64,000 nucleotides of DNA from Otis tarda (Eukaryota > Chordata > Aves > Otidiformes > Otididae), in NCBI GenBank assembly GCA_026413225.1, contig CM048553.1:144187190-144251189 (forward strand). The letters run 5' to 3'. Positions 1 to 11,484 of this stretch are shown piece by piece (position 1 is the stretch's first letter; each line of letters opens with the position of its first letter). The notes beneath the pieces are model-generated. The model searched no databases, had not been told where the DNA came from, and worked only from the letters and a program-made list of their open reading frames with translations. Both the position numbers and the translations under genes were made by a program.

Positions 1-3000
1 TTATGACAGCAAAAGGCTTGGAAGGGATTATTAAGTCTGTCCCTCTGCTTCTTAAAACTGGTATGCATGTTCCATCTTTATAATGATTGCTTGAATACCC
101 CGTTTTGTCATCCTCATTTGCTAAGACTTTCTTTCTGTATGGACATATAAAATAGTTCTAAGGGAATGTACAAACATTTTAGGGGAAGCTTTCATTTTTC
201 TCCAGAGAAGCCAGCCCCACTTCTGGAGCAGGAACACTATGATAATATATCAGAGGCTTGTTATATTAATTACTGCACAATATATCACAAGCTGCTAAGG
301 CCTTGTTCTCCAATAAGGCTACCAGTTGTAATGGTGCCATGAGGAGATTTAATAGCATTCATGCAGAACCCACTTTGTCACCACTTTATAGTATGTGAGA
401 TAACAGTTCAGTAAGTATTTTGGGCTAGCCTAGACGAATTGAACATTGAATATGAAAATTAAAATACTTCTTTGGTTTCTTGCCAAAGGTGTTGGACACA
501 TACTGTGCATTTGCAATTCCTGCATGATCAGGGTTTAGATTTTGTTCCTTAGGTAAATGATCGTGTTGCTACATTAATTGCAAGTTGACTTCAAATTATT
601 TTGGTATAATTATTACCTTTGTTGGAGGCAGATTTTAAACAACAAACACATGTGACCACTTACTACTCATAGAATATGATGTATTAGAATCACTGGAATA
701 TGTTACAAACTAAGCGTTCCAACTAAAAAGGGAATTGCACATTGAGGCAATTCTACAATATTTTCTTAAAGCCAAGCTAAGCTGATTCCACATGACAGCA
801 GTCTTAATGAGGCTCAATAAAGAGTACAGTTTGTAACCTCAGGCAGCTGCTGAGCAGAAGCCAAGAGCAGTGCTACAGCTTTAGTGAACCCATTACTGTG
901 AAAGATGCTGGATCCTAGAGCAGCCTGAGTCACTCGTTGCACAAGAGATGAAGCTCCGGTAAGTACAAATGAATATCCAAGGTGACGGGTGACAACTTCG
1001 TGCATACATGATTTTCTCTGATTTGACAGTGCCTTGATACGGTCTTAAGGCATGTGGCTTACTAGCAGCCATTTACATTTTTAGCCATTGAAACTTCTGT
1101 TTTACTTGCAGACATAAACATTTGGGGTTGTGGTCTCATGTAAGTATTAAAAATTTCCTTTGCTTACTTTTTTGGGCCTAATTCTCAGAGCTACTCAAGA
1201 TCTAGAACAGTGCCTGTAAACTGTTAGGATAGTCAAGAATCCCAAAATGCTTGTGGGTTTTTTTTTTCTGCCAAGTTATGCTTATTTTTATTAAATTCTT
1301 CTGAAGGTGAATTGATACAGGAGCTTGCATCCATGTGAAATGTCTTCAGTCACTTGATGACAGGAAAGTAGTCTTGAGCTGCTTATGGGAAACCCTCTTG
1401 CAAGCCCATTCATTCCTTTAAGTTGAAAAGCAAATTGCTCTATCTTGAGTTGTTATTTGCTAGTCCTTTAATTTTTTCTATCCAGATGTTAAATTTAATT
1501 AATTTAATTTAGTTAATTTTAATAAATAACCCTAAATTTGTTCTTTCATTTGGAGACTTTGGTACATCTGCATGGAAGCATGATAATCAGTTGCTGGAGT
1601 CTGATATAATATTAGCATATGTTAAAAAACCTTTCCCCTAGCATTAATGTAATAGAAACTGGCTAACATTCTGCAGTACTCCTGCTGTTGCAGTAGCAGG
1701 GTAGAAATCACTAGCAATACTGAATTATCATAAATTTAGTATGCAATCTATTGAGGTATGGGATAGGACTATCAAATCCTTCCATTTCTTGGTTTGCCTA
1801 CATTAAAATTTCAGTACACTGAAACTCCCAGCCCTAAGCTACCTTGTGTTTTCTAGAGTGAGAGAAAGTATTCCGGGATTTTGAGGCCAGCACAACTCAA
1901 GGCCAGTTCAAATCACACGCTCACCTCCTGAGTCACAAGCTTCCCGCAGCTGGGGGTTGTTTCCTACCCCTGGGGTAGATCTCTGCCCATGTACCCCCAC
2001 AGGCACATCTGCTGGCCTGCAGCCCTGTGAGGGTCCTCCAGAAGCAGTCTGCATCCCTCATGAGCAAGGGAAGGAAATAGTGGTTAAAAGACACTGGAGG
2101 CAACGTAATTACTCTTTTAAGGTGCTCTGGCTCTCCTAGTCTTTATGAAAATATTCCTGAAGTGTCTCTGGAAATACAGTATAAATATATTTGGAGACTG
2201 AAAAGAATAGGGAAGAGCAGAGCTGTGTTATTTAAGCTTCAAGTGAACAGGGATGCTCAGCCAACTCTACGGCTGTTTCTATGCATCAGAGGTACAGACC
2301 AAATTCAACAGAAGAGGTAGTGGCACAAGATAAAAAGTTGGTATTGTACAAGAAAATAGGCAGAGATTTGTTTACATTGGTGGGAATAGTATATAATGTG
2401 CCAGACTGTTTTTTCATTATTTCCCAGAGATAATCTCATCAAAAAAACTGAGCAGTTAACCATGTGTGCCAAATTCATGGTTCTTAAATAAGTTTTACCT
2501 ATCAGTTTTGCAAAGTTGCTGAATCACAGTTTAAGTGGTTAACAGTGAATTACAGGCTGATAACAGGTTTACCATTTTACGCTTTGATCTTCAACCTAGT
2601 AAGATGGCAGAAAAATATCTTAAAATAACACGGAGCTAGTGCAGAAAAGATTATGCCATCAGGCACTGTTCCCTATTTAGTGCAGTTAAATTACCAAATG
2701 GCAACAACAAAGCACAAATCTGCTGACATTTAATTCAGTGGAAAACAGGAAAAATACACTGTTAGAAAGTGATATCAGAATCACTAGGGATTTGCAGAGA
2801 TGTAAAGAGACAGATGAACACAACAAAAATCAATATGGTAAGTGTCCTGGGCTCTATTGCCACTTCACAGAATGAGATGGTTTGTATCTAAGGTTGGGAA
2901 TGATGTTGTCAAATAGTGGTGGCCTTGCAAGAAATGGTCTGGTGACTGCTTAACCAGACCATTCACTCAGACTGTGAAGGGACAAACCACAGTTTTTTCA

Positions 3001-4231
3001 GTCACTGGAGGAAGGGAAATGAATGATACTAGTACACTGTTGTTCTTTAGAAGATGTCAGACATGCTACAGTGCAGATGGAGGTGTCTGAGCCAAGTCAC
3101 AAAATGCAAAGTGAACTTCTACTGGGTAGATGAAACATTTGGAGATCCAGGGGGCAGTTTCGATAAGCTGAGATTAAGTGAGTGTTGCTAGTTTGGTTTT
3201 GCAAGCAAACTGATAGTTGGTGTTTGAAACTGTTCCCTAAGTGGCTATCATTCATGGTCATCTTCATAGGAATGTAATAAATGTTTCCTTATGAAGGAGA
3301 CTGGCATGAAAGTAGCTGTCGTGTTTTGAAGAAGTTACCCGTTGAGTCTCCCTGCTAATTAACATACGTGTATGGAAGGAGGACAGTCATTGTCATCTTC
3401 CTTGCCTGCGGTAAGCCAGAGGCTTTATAGTCCTAAAGCTATTAAAAAAAAAAAAAAAAAAAAAGTAACTGATCCCACATATTACTCAGGAAAACTTTTC
3501 CTTGGAGTAAGGCTGTGTGTTTGAGGTCTCCAGATGCTAAACCATGAGTGACTTGGTAATAACATGTGTCAGTATTGCCATGGCTTTTGAAATGTCCATA
3601 GACATCCCTGTCACAGGAACGTGGTGCCATGGCTTTGTGCAGCTTGTTGTAATGTGGCATCAGGACTAATGCTAGGCCTGAACTTTAAATGATCTTGAAT
3701 TCTGAAGAAATTGGCACCTGACCCCTTTTCCAGTGTTGCCGTGTCTGCACTCAGAGGAGTATGTGATTGCTGATTGTTCGCAGGGAAGCGAACAGGGCAG
3801 CTGTGCAGAACTCCAGAATTTTAGTTGTTCCACATTACATGTCACTGGCTTATTTATTGAATCAGAATTTATTGCTGTTCCCCATCTTCACAGAAGTTTT
3901 AAGAAGAAAAAGCTAAAATGGACTATAAATCCAGAACTTAATCTGTTATGATGCATTTGTCTGCAGGCCCTGAGGCCAGTTTTCCTGAAGGTATCCCATG
4001 GGAAGACAAGGATTACTCCAGTTTGCCTATCGTACTTTGTGACGTATTCCTGCCACTGTGATAATAGATCAAGAGATGAACTAATTTGTTTTTGGATAGG
4101 TGGGGAATTGTACTGGGCATTGTACTCATCACATTGCTGAGATGATTGTGGCCATCCATGTGTGAAAACCCCTACCCTCAGCCAAATAAGGGGTGAGCAA
4201 CCCTTGCTGCACCCTTTCTTTGTGCAAACAG
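1..4231. other. Unique AT-rich DNA, no gene seen
   Basis: No reading frame here has protein-like composition combined with good splice sites, and no mobile element was recognised. The stretch holds short AT-rich runs, for example an ATTTAATT-rich patch around 1495-1530, and the A-run at 3444-3464 listed separately. It is probably intron or intergenic DNA. Absence of a gene is judged by eye only. Confidence 0.5.
3444..3464 (+). repeat. A-run of 21 bases
   Basis: A plain mononucleotide A tract lies between ordinary unique sequences. No retroposon body was recognised upstream of it, so it is more likely a simple repeat than the tail of a processed copy. Confidence 0.9.
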
Positions 4232-4388
4232 GGGCAGTGCAGGAGCAGACATCTCGGTCATCCACCTGCGGCGGATCAGCAACACTGGGAACGAAGAGCA
4301 AGGAGCGGTGGCTGTTGATATCCTTACTGATTCATTCTCCATTTGCCTTGAGAGTCTCAAACTCACTTCCTTGTACTTCAGTTATTAA
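4232..4388 (+). other. Weak exon-like block with ATTAAA signal
   Basis: A pyrimidine-bearing tract (CACCCTTTCTTTGTGCAAACAG) is followed by a block with several CpGs. Two of its three forward frames stay open for about 50 codons. One of these ends in TAA at 4386-4388, overlapping an ATTAAA at 4385-4390. It could be a terminal exon or part of a non-coding transcript. The protein was not recognised, and chance is the simplest alternative. Confidence 0.12.
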
Positions 4389-4925
4389 AAATTACGTTCT
4401 AAGCCCCTAACTGCAGGCAAGTTTTTATGAGTGAGTGGTGTAATTCTTGTGATCAAAGTATGAGCTTGTTTTTTCAAAATAATAGACAAACATCAATGAA
4501 TTGTTCCCGTGTCTGTTGAAGCTTCTCTCTCATTCTGGATATCACAGAAATAATCCCCTTTCTGTTTTTCTTCTCAAATTAGATTTACTCTTTGATATTC
4601 CTTTTAGAAAGAAATTCAGATATGAAAGCCTGAGGGCAGTGATGTTCTGGAAGAAGATATTTGCTATCAGTTTGTGTTGACTTTATTGTTCTGACTAGGA
4701 GGACTTCATTTGGTCTGAATAGCCATCCTGGACCATCCTGGACTACTGCAAACTGGTAACTGGGTCAAAAATAATATTTTGTTAAATTATCACTTGAGTC
4801 ATTGTTGTCGTCATAATTATTTTAATGACATATTCAAAACAATTGATTGTTACATAGCACAGCTATTGTTCTGCTGCTGCCATGCTGATTTTCTAAAATC
4901 AAGAAGCTTATTTTTTTAGATCTTG

Positions 4926-5027
4926 ATTTATATATGCAATAAATGACAGCTTTAACTCCATATATTGCATTTATATATGCATATATATATTGCATTTATA
5001 TATGCAATAAATGACAGCTTTAACTCC
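4926..5027 (+). repeat. 34-bp direct repeat separated by a 34-bp AT-rich spacer
   Basis: Identical 34-bp copies occupy 4926-4959 and 4994-5027. Each begins ATTTATATATGCAATAAATG and ends CAGCTTTAACTCC. The spacer at 4960-4993 is also 34 bp, is built from ATATATTGCAT/TTATATATGCAT motifs, and partly repeats the first half of the unit. The arrangement implies a recent local tandem duplication or slippage. Confidence 0.9.
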
Positions 5028-6659
5028 TAGGTAAAGACAGAACTTCTGAATCAAATCAGATACTTCGAAGTATTTTAAACGTTAGAAGTTCCTTTTTAAC
5101 CAGAAGGTAGAAGATGCTCACAAGGAATGGTAACTGCACCTGCAAGAGACCTAAACTCAGAATGTTGTACCCAGGAGGTGTGAGGCCAGAAGTGCTCACC
5201 TGAGTCAACACCACCCCGTTACAAACAGGCACAACTTCAATTTAGGCTCACTGAGAATCTTGTCTGTAGTGGTTTTGCCTTAGCTTAAATTTACTTCTAG
5301 GCACTGATGGGAAAGCCTGTTTTATTCATGGATAGTAATGGCTTCATCAGAGATATTCAGTCTGATCATCAATTGTTAATTACATTTCTAATTATTTCTA
5401 ATAAGGATATAAAAAAGAAAAATGTCGTAGTAAAAACCCCTGTCATATTTTATTAAGCAAGTTGACCCTCTAATTTTCATGTTTCTGCAAGAACTATAAA
5501 AATGTCACTTTAAATTAAATTGCAGCAGACAATGTGCTAAGGAAAGTAACCTTTCCATTCTTTTTGTTTTAATACCACAATCTCAAGCTATATCACAATG
5601 TCTTGATGAGCATTTCTGTCGCAGCTAAAGCAAAGTCTTTAGCAGTGGTCTCTGCACTGATAGTGCCTGGATTTAGAATCCCTTACGCAGGAAAATTTGT
5701 AACTAAATCAGTACAAGACTGATTAGCCCAGATGCTTACGTATGATGTTCCATGCATGAAAATTTCTGTAGTGCAGCTTCGATGCCGCACTTGCTTGTTC
5801 TGCTTGGGAGCTGTGGTGGGAGAGGGCTGCTCTGGGAGCCTGGTGGGCCCATGTCGAATGGGGCATGTGTCCCCTGCGGCAGGGGCTCGGCAGCAGCTGA
5901 GGCGGTTGCTGCTTCTACCTCTGCAGGAGGAAAAAGGTTTTTTTTTACCCTGCTTTGGTGAGCTAGGCCCCCGCAGGGAGAGGAGAAGCAGCCGGTGCCA
6001 AGGGATGGAGGCATCACTAGCACAGCCAGCCTGTGGTGTGTGAGCAAAACAGTTTGTCAGAGCCTTGCAGAGCTTCAGCTGAGGAGTATTGTAGGAGATG
6101 GTCTTCCACAAAACTACAAAAGAAAGAGCAGGGAACAAGTATGATGATTCCTCTCTTCCTCTTTCCATCTCTGTTGAATGTGAGGTAGTTGCCAGCTAGA
6201 GGATCTGAAGAAAAAGGAAAGGAGAAAATAACACAAGATAGTGTAGCAGCTGGGATCTTCTATCCTAAAATGCGTAGAACCAGACAATCCTCTGAGGTGA
6301 TTCAGTGTATAGGTTTTTTTGTTTGGTTTTTTTTTTTTTTTTTAAGGGGAAGTGAAGTTTATGGTACTTCTATTTGAGTTTTTAAAATCAGTCTGTGGTC
6401 TTTATCTGAGTACTTGCCGCTGACAGGCAGCAGAGGAGCAGCAGCAGTGCGGCTAGAGGAGAGGACAGTTCAGCGTAGGGTGCGTTTGCTGCTGCTCACT
6501 TCTCCGCTGTGAATCCATGGAGCTGTCGATGGTTTGCAATGCGAAGGGGAGGGTGGGAGTCTCAGCTGCCTGTGCAGTTCAGCCTCCAGCATCAAGAGTG
6601 GCACTGAAAATGGCATCCAAATGACATTGGCATTACCTGAAGACAAGGAGATGTACAAT
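5028..6659. other. No gene seen; GC-richer patch at about 5.78-6.05 kb and 6.42-6.62 kb
   Basis: Most of this stretch is ordinary AT-rich DNA. At about 5780-6050 the sequence becomes GC-richer and all strands carry longish open frames, which is expected from the composition. At 6420-6620 there is another GC-richer patch. Its ATG at 6517 opens only a 35-codon frame ending at the TGA near 6624, just before the CR1 copy begins. T-runs lie near 6316-6344. No protein was recognised. Confidence 0.45.
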
Positions 6660-8000
6660 AACATGGAGCAAATGGAGGAAATCTTCTTGGGTGAGATCAC
6701 TCGGCATATGAGTGGCATCCAGGGGATCAGGCCCAGCCAGCACTGGTTCATGAAAGGCAGGTCGTGCTTGACCAACCTCATTTCCTTTTACGACTGGGTG
6801 ACCAGACTGGTGGATGAGGGAAAGGCTGTTGATGTGGTCTACCTGGACTTCAGCAAAGCCTTTGACACGGTCTCTCACAGTATTCTCCTAGGGAAACTGG
6901 CTGCCTGTGGACTGGGTAGGTATACCCTTCTTTGGATAAAGAACTGGCTAGGGAGCTGTGCCCAGCGGGTAGTAGTTAATGGAGTCAAGTCCAGCTGGCA
7001 GCCTGTTACAAGTGGTGTCCCCCAGGGGTCGGTACTTGGGCCCATCTTGTTCAATATCTTTATTGATGACCTAGACGAGGGGATTGAGTGTACCCTCAGT
7101 AAGTTTGCAGATGACACCAAGTTGGGTGGCGGTGTTGATCTGCCTGAGGGTAGGGAGGCCCTTCAGAGGGATCTGGATAGGCTGGATCGCTGGGCTGAGC
7201 GGAATGGGATGAGGTTCAACAAGGGCCAAGTGTCGGGTCCTGCACTTTGGCCACAACAACCCCATGCAGCGCTATAGGCTCGGAGCTGAGTGGCTGGAGG
7301 ACTGTGAAGAGGAAAGGGACCTGGGGGTGTTGGTTGATGCTCAGCTGAACATGAGCTGACAGTGTGCCCAGGTGGCCAAGAGGGCCAACGGCATCCTGGC
7401 CTGCATTAGAAATAGTGTGGCCAGCAGGAGCAGGGAGGTAATCATCCCCTTGTATTCGGCGCTGGTGAGGCCGCACCTCGAGTATTGTGTTCAGTTTTGG
7501 GCCCCTCACTACAAGAAAGACATTGAAGCCCTGGAACATGTCCAGAGAAGGGCAACAAAGCTGGTGAGGGGTCTGGAGCACAAGTCTTATGAGGAGCGCC
7601 TGAGAGAGTTGGGATTGTTTAGTCTGGAGAAGAGGAGGCTCAGGGGAGATCTCGTTGCACTCTATAGCTTCCTGAAGGCAGGTTGTGATGAGCAGGGATT
7701 TCGCCTCTTCTTCCAGGCAACAAACAGGACCCGAGGAAATGGCCACAAGTTGTACCAGAGGAGGTTTAGATTGGACGTGAGGAAAAACTTTTTCTCCCAA
7801 AGAGTGGTCAGGCACTGGAATGGCCTGCCCAGGGAGGTGGTGGAGTTGCCGTCCCTGGCAGTGTTCAAGAGGCGGCTTGATGAGAAGCTGCAAGATATGG
7901 TTTAGTAGCTGTGACAGCAATGGTAGTGGGAAGACGGTTGGACTAGATGATCTTATAGGTCCCATCCAACCATATGATTCTATGATTCTATGATTCTATA
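6660..8000 (+). mobile_element. CR1 LINE, 5'-truncated, 3' part of ORF2 plus tail (longest copy)
   Basis: This is a 1.34-kb copy of the avian non-LTR retrotransposon CR1. The translation shows the RT core in order: [18 protein letters not shown], then [11 protein letters not shown], then [15 protein letters not shown], then FADDTKLGG. These are followed by the CR1 C-terminal region ([49 protein letters not shown]). The copy ends in three ATTCTATG-type repeats, as CR1 does. The usual 5' half of ORF2, with the endonuclease, and all of ORF1 are missing, which is the common 5' truncation of target-primed reverse transcription. There is no obvious target-site duplication. The 5' boundary is placed where the CR1-like protein signal begins and is accurate to about 20 bp. 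Confidence 0.95.
6666..7905 (+). pseudogene. CR1 ORF2 (reverse transcriptase) remnant
   Basis: The catalytic FADD box is intact at 7104-7115. The frame is broken by one extra G in the AAGGGCC stretch near 7222, where related copies read AAGGCC, and by an in-frame TGA at 7357-7359 where the family has a codon for glutamine or a similar residue (MSQQCAQ becomes MS-stop-QCAQ). From 7372 the frame runs open to the natural ORF2 stop (LQDMV, then TAG) at 7903-7905. Two defects plus the missing 5' half mean it cannot make an enzyme. The low number of breaks suggests a moderately young copy. Confidence 0.9.
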
Positions 8001-10689
8001 AAATTAAAACAAAGAAAGGAAATAAAGGAATGTTTATGGGTGAGGGTAGTATTACTGATATTACTAACGATCACTGTTGGAGCTCTCAAGGTGTGTGTAC
8101 ATTTGATGGAAGGTGGAAGGGGAAGAGGTCGGGGCAGAGGCACAGCCGACCCTGATAAACCCAGAAACAAGGGCAGTTAGGGCAGTCAGGTCACGAGCAG
8201 CATAGGCAACAGGATTGATACAAACTGTGCGGCAGGTTCCCAGTTACAATGCTGGCTTTGTTGCCACTGTTTCCCAATGGTTAGCTGTTCCCTTCTCCTT
8301 GCCCGGCCAAACACCAGCATCCTCTGAATTAGCAAAAGACCAAAGCTGCCTCATTCCTGTGTGAGCATCACTTTGACAGAAGTGGACTTGGGGGAAAACG
8401 CAAAACCAAGCAGCTGGTAAGGTGAAACAGTGTCACTAATAACATAAATTATCAGACATGGGCTGTCCTCGGCAATTCTGAGTCGGATACCTGCACCAGC
8501 TCCCATTATTAAAAATGTTTTTAGATTGTATTTGCAGATTTGGACATTAGCAGATAAAAACAAGCAGCGATACAGGAGCAGCTGCAACTGCGGCAGGAAA
8601 TATAAGTAATTTCATAAATACAATGTATGGTTTATGTTCTGAATAGTGTCTCTTGGTAACAGGAAGGAAAAGAGTATGTGGAGTTGAAGACAATGCAGCG
8701 GAGCTTATTGTCCCCAGACCTCACCTTTTGTAAAGGATATTGGATATTGTTAAAGTCGATACACTTAAATATGTTACTTGTAGCTTTTCTGTGGATATAT
8801 GGAGGGACAGAGGAACTTGGAATGGGCTCCTGTTAGTACTTTTGCTGTCAGGCTGGGGTTTTGTTATTGTTTTGTTTTGATGTCGTGTTTTGTTTTTTTT
8901 TTTTTTTCCCCTAGCAGTAGCCTAAAAATAGTTTGAACTATGTCTCTTCGTAAAGAGACAACAGTAAGATAATTTGAGTGGAAGCTCTGCATGTGTTCTG
9001 GCAGGAATGTGTTAGGGTGCTCAATGACTGTCTCTCCACACTGCTGATTTGGACTGGTATTTTCAGTTGTACTCCCAGTAGGAATGACACTGAGTTTTTG
9101 GTAGCGTGTCACAGACAGCTTTGATAGCTGACTCTCAGGGGAAGGGGTACTACGGAGCCGTGATAGCCATCCCACTGTTAACATAGATGCCTGCTTTACT
9201 CTTGATAAACTCAGTTTTCAATTAAATTAAATAAAACGAAACAACCTCCTCAAACCACACATCCTGTTCTTCCCAGTGAGACGTTTAATTTTTTCTTGGA
9301 AGTCCAGGGGAAGGGATCCTAGACTATGTTAAAGCTGTATTTTGACAATTTGTCATATGTCCTACCAACCTTAACCTGCAAATTCTCAATTGCTGTTATC
9401 TTGTTAGTTGTGTTTGAAGGTTGTCGTGTTTTTCTCCATCTCTTCTCCTTTTGCTTTTGTAACAGCAGGTTGGGAAATGAGAGAGAAGTACTTTACAGAG
9501 CTTGTAATAGACTATGAAATAGACCTTATGAAAATCTGCAGAGATCCTCAACCAAGAGTTCTTCAAATAAATTATACAAAGAAGGGGACCTAAAGGGATG
9601 AGATTTTCATTTTCTAGTTTATTTTACTTACTAAGACTGCACTGTGATAAACTGTTTGCATATTTAAATATGCCATATATGGAATAATACATGGAATAAT
9701 TCTGCAGACTAATAATGATACAAATAATCTGGGATAAAACAAAAACTGTGACACCAGAAATCCTAACTTTGTGACATATTATGCCTGTAGCACTTAAAAA
9801 AAAAAAAAAAAAAAGCTATTTTGTTTTTTCTAGTATTCAGAATCAGAGCTACTGTTCTATGAAGGGCTGTGAAATAGTCCTCTTGGGAATGCAGAGATTC
9901 CTCATGAGCAATTCAACTGACTTTGCTCTTTTACGAGTATTTGAGTTTTAGAGGGCCAGAACCCTTGTGATTAGTGCTGCTGGGAGGCCTGCAGAGTCCC
10001 TGGTTTGTATGCCGGAGAGAGAGAGAAGGACTGCTCTGATGTATTGGTAGTGGATTGCAAGTGACATGCGGAGTAGACACCTGGATTGTTTTGAAGAGTA
10101 GGTGTAGATTTTTTTTTTTTTTTTAACTGTTGTTTTGTTTTTCAAGCAACCAATTTGTACTGGTAGCCCTGAGGATACTCAATTTTTATCCATGATTTCA
10201 AGAGTAGTTTTTGCTATTACTGGGACTTCTTTGTAATTGCATTTTTTTGAGTGAGCGTGTTTAGGGAACTAAAATACCCCAAGACTGAGCACTATATTGA
10301 TTTTTCTCCATTAGTCTTTGTCATAAAAAAAAAAAAAAATCTTACACTACCTCTCTGCTGGACACTGTAGTTTGCATATTATCCTGTTTTCAGTGCCTAC
10401 TGCACCTCATGGCTTTAATTTCCAAAAAGTGCCAGCACTGGAAGGCAGGTGTAGGGTACTCTGCGGAGAGGCAGAGTGCAGAAGAAGCAGCGGCTGGGTG
10501 GTGACAAATCCAAGAAAGCTGAACTCTCCATTTGGTAGAGAAGACCTGGGAAGCTTTGAGCTAGATCACAGGAAGTCCTGAATTTCTGCGTGTTGCTCTT
10601 CACTGTCCTCTAACAGAGGACTGAAAATATTTTCTGGAACAGAGAATGCAGACATCTGGCTTTGGACTTTCCTCAAGTTGCTGAGCCCA
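8001..10689. other. Unique DNA, no gene seen
   Basis: No convincing exon, RNA gene or mobile element was seen. The stretch contains a T-run near 8890-8907, A-runs near 9797-9815 and 10325-10340, a T-run near 10110-10125 and a short GA repeat at about 10015-10030. The open frames present are short and of low-complexity or random composition. Confidence 0.5.
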
Positions 10690-11484
10690 GAGACTTGTGG
10701 TGAACAGAGTTAAATCTAGTTGGTGGCCGGCCACAAATGATGTTCCCCAGAGCTCAGTGCTGGGGCCAGTTCTGTTTAACATTTTCATCAGTGACCTGGA
10801 TGAGTGCTCCCTCAGTAAGTTTGCATATGACACCAGACTGGGTGGGAGTGTCAATCTGCTCAAGGGTAGGAAGGCTCTGCAGAGGGATCTGGACAGGCTG
10901 GATTGAGGGGCTCAGGTGAATTATATGAGGTTCAACAAGGCCAAGTGCTAGGTCAACCCCATGCAACGCTACAGGCTTGGGGAAGAGTGGCTGGAAAGAT
11001 GCCCGGTGGAGAGGGACCTGGAGGTGCTGGTTGACAGCCAGCTGAACGTGAGCCAGCAGTGTGCCCAGGTGGCCAAGCAAGCCAACAGCATCTTGGCCTG
11101 CATCAGGAACAGTGTGGCCAGCAGGAGCAGGGAAGTGATCATGCCCCTGTACTTGGCACTGGTGAGGCTGCACCTTGAATACTGTGTGCAGTTTTGTGCC
11201 CCTCAGTGCCAGAAGGACATTGAGTTGCTGGAGTGTGTCCAGAGAAGAGCAATGAAGCTGGTGAGGGGTCTGGAGCACAAGTCTTACGAGGAGAAGCTGA
11301 GGGAAGTGGGTTTGTTTAGTCTGGAGAAGAGGAGGCTGAGGGGAGATCTCATTGCTGTCTACAGCTACTTGAAAGGACATAGTTTAGTAGACATGGTGGT
11401 GTTAGGTTGATGGTTCGACTTAATGATCTTGGAGGTCTTTTCCAACCTTAAAGGTTCTATGATTCTGTGATTCAATGATTCTAA
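10690..11484 (+). mobile_element. CR1 LINE fragment with internal deletion
   Basis: Reading starts in the RT core at a [15 protein letters not shown]-like stretch (the family has VVNGVKSSW) and passes through [11 protein letters not shown] and FAYDTRLGG. It continues into [20 protein letters not shown] and [22 protein letters not shown], and ends in degenerate ATTCTATG repeats. The second position of the FADD box is Tyr (codon 10826-10828), so the catalytic Asp pair is lost. There is a TGA at 10904-10906 where the family has Trp, and a loss of roughly 20 bp near 10950. Near 11375, at LYSYLKG-like codons, the sequence jumps straight to the CR1 3' UTR, dropping some 250-280 bp of the ORF2 end. 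Same lineage as the 6.66-kb copy. Confidence 0.93.

Noticed and set aside
3888-4301. 137-codon minus-strand frame
   Set aside because: Random composition, ends in a run of Phe/Leu, no splice signals or motif seen.
7216-7965. 249-codon minus-strand frame
   Set aside because: Antisense shadow of the CR1 ORF2 copy; the plus strand carries the recognisable RT.
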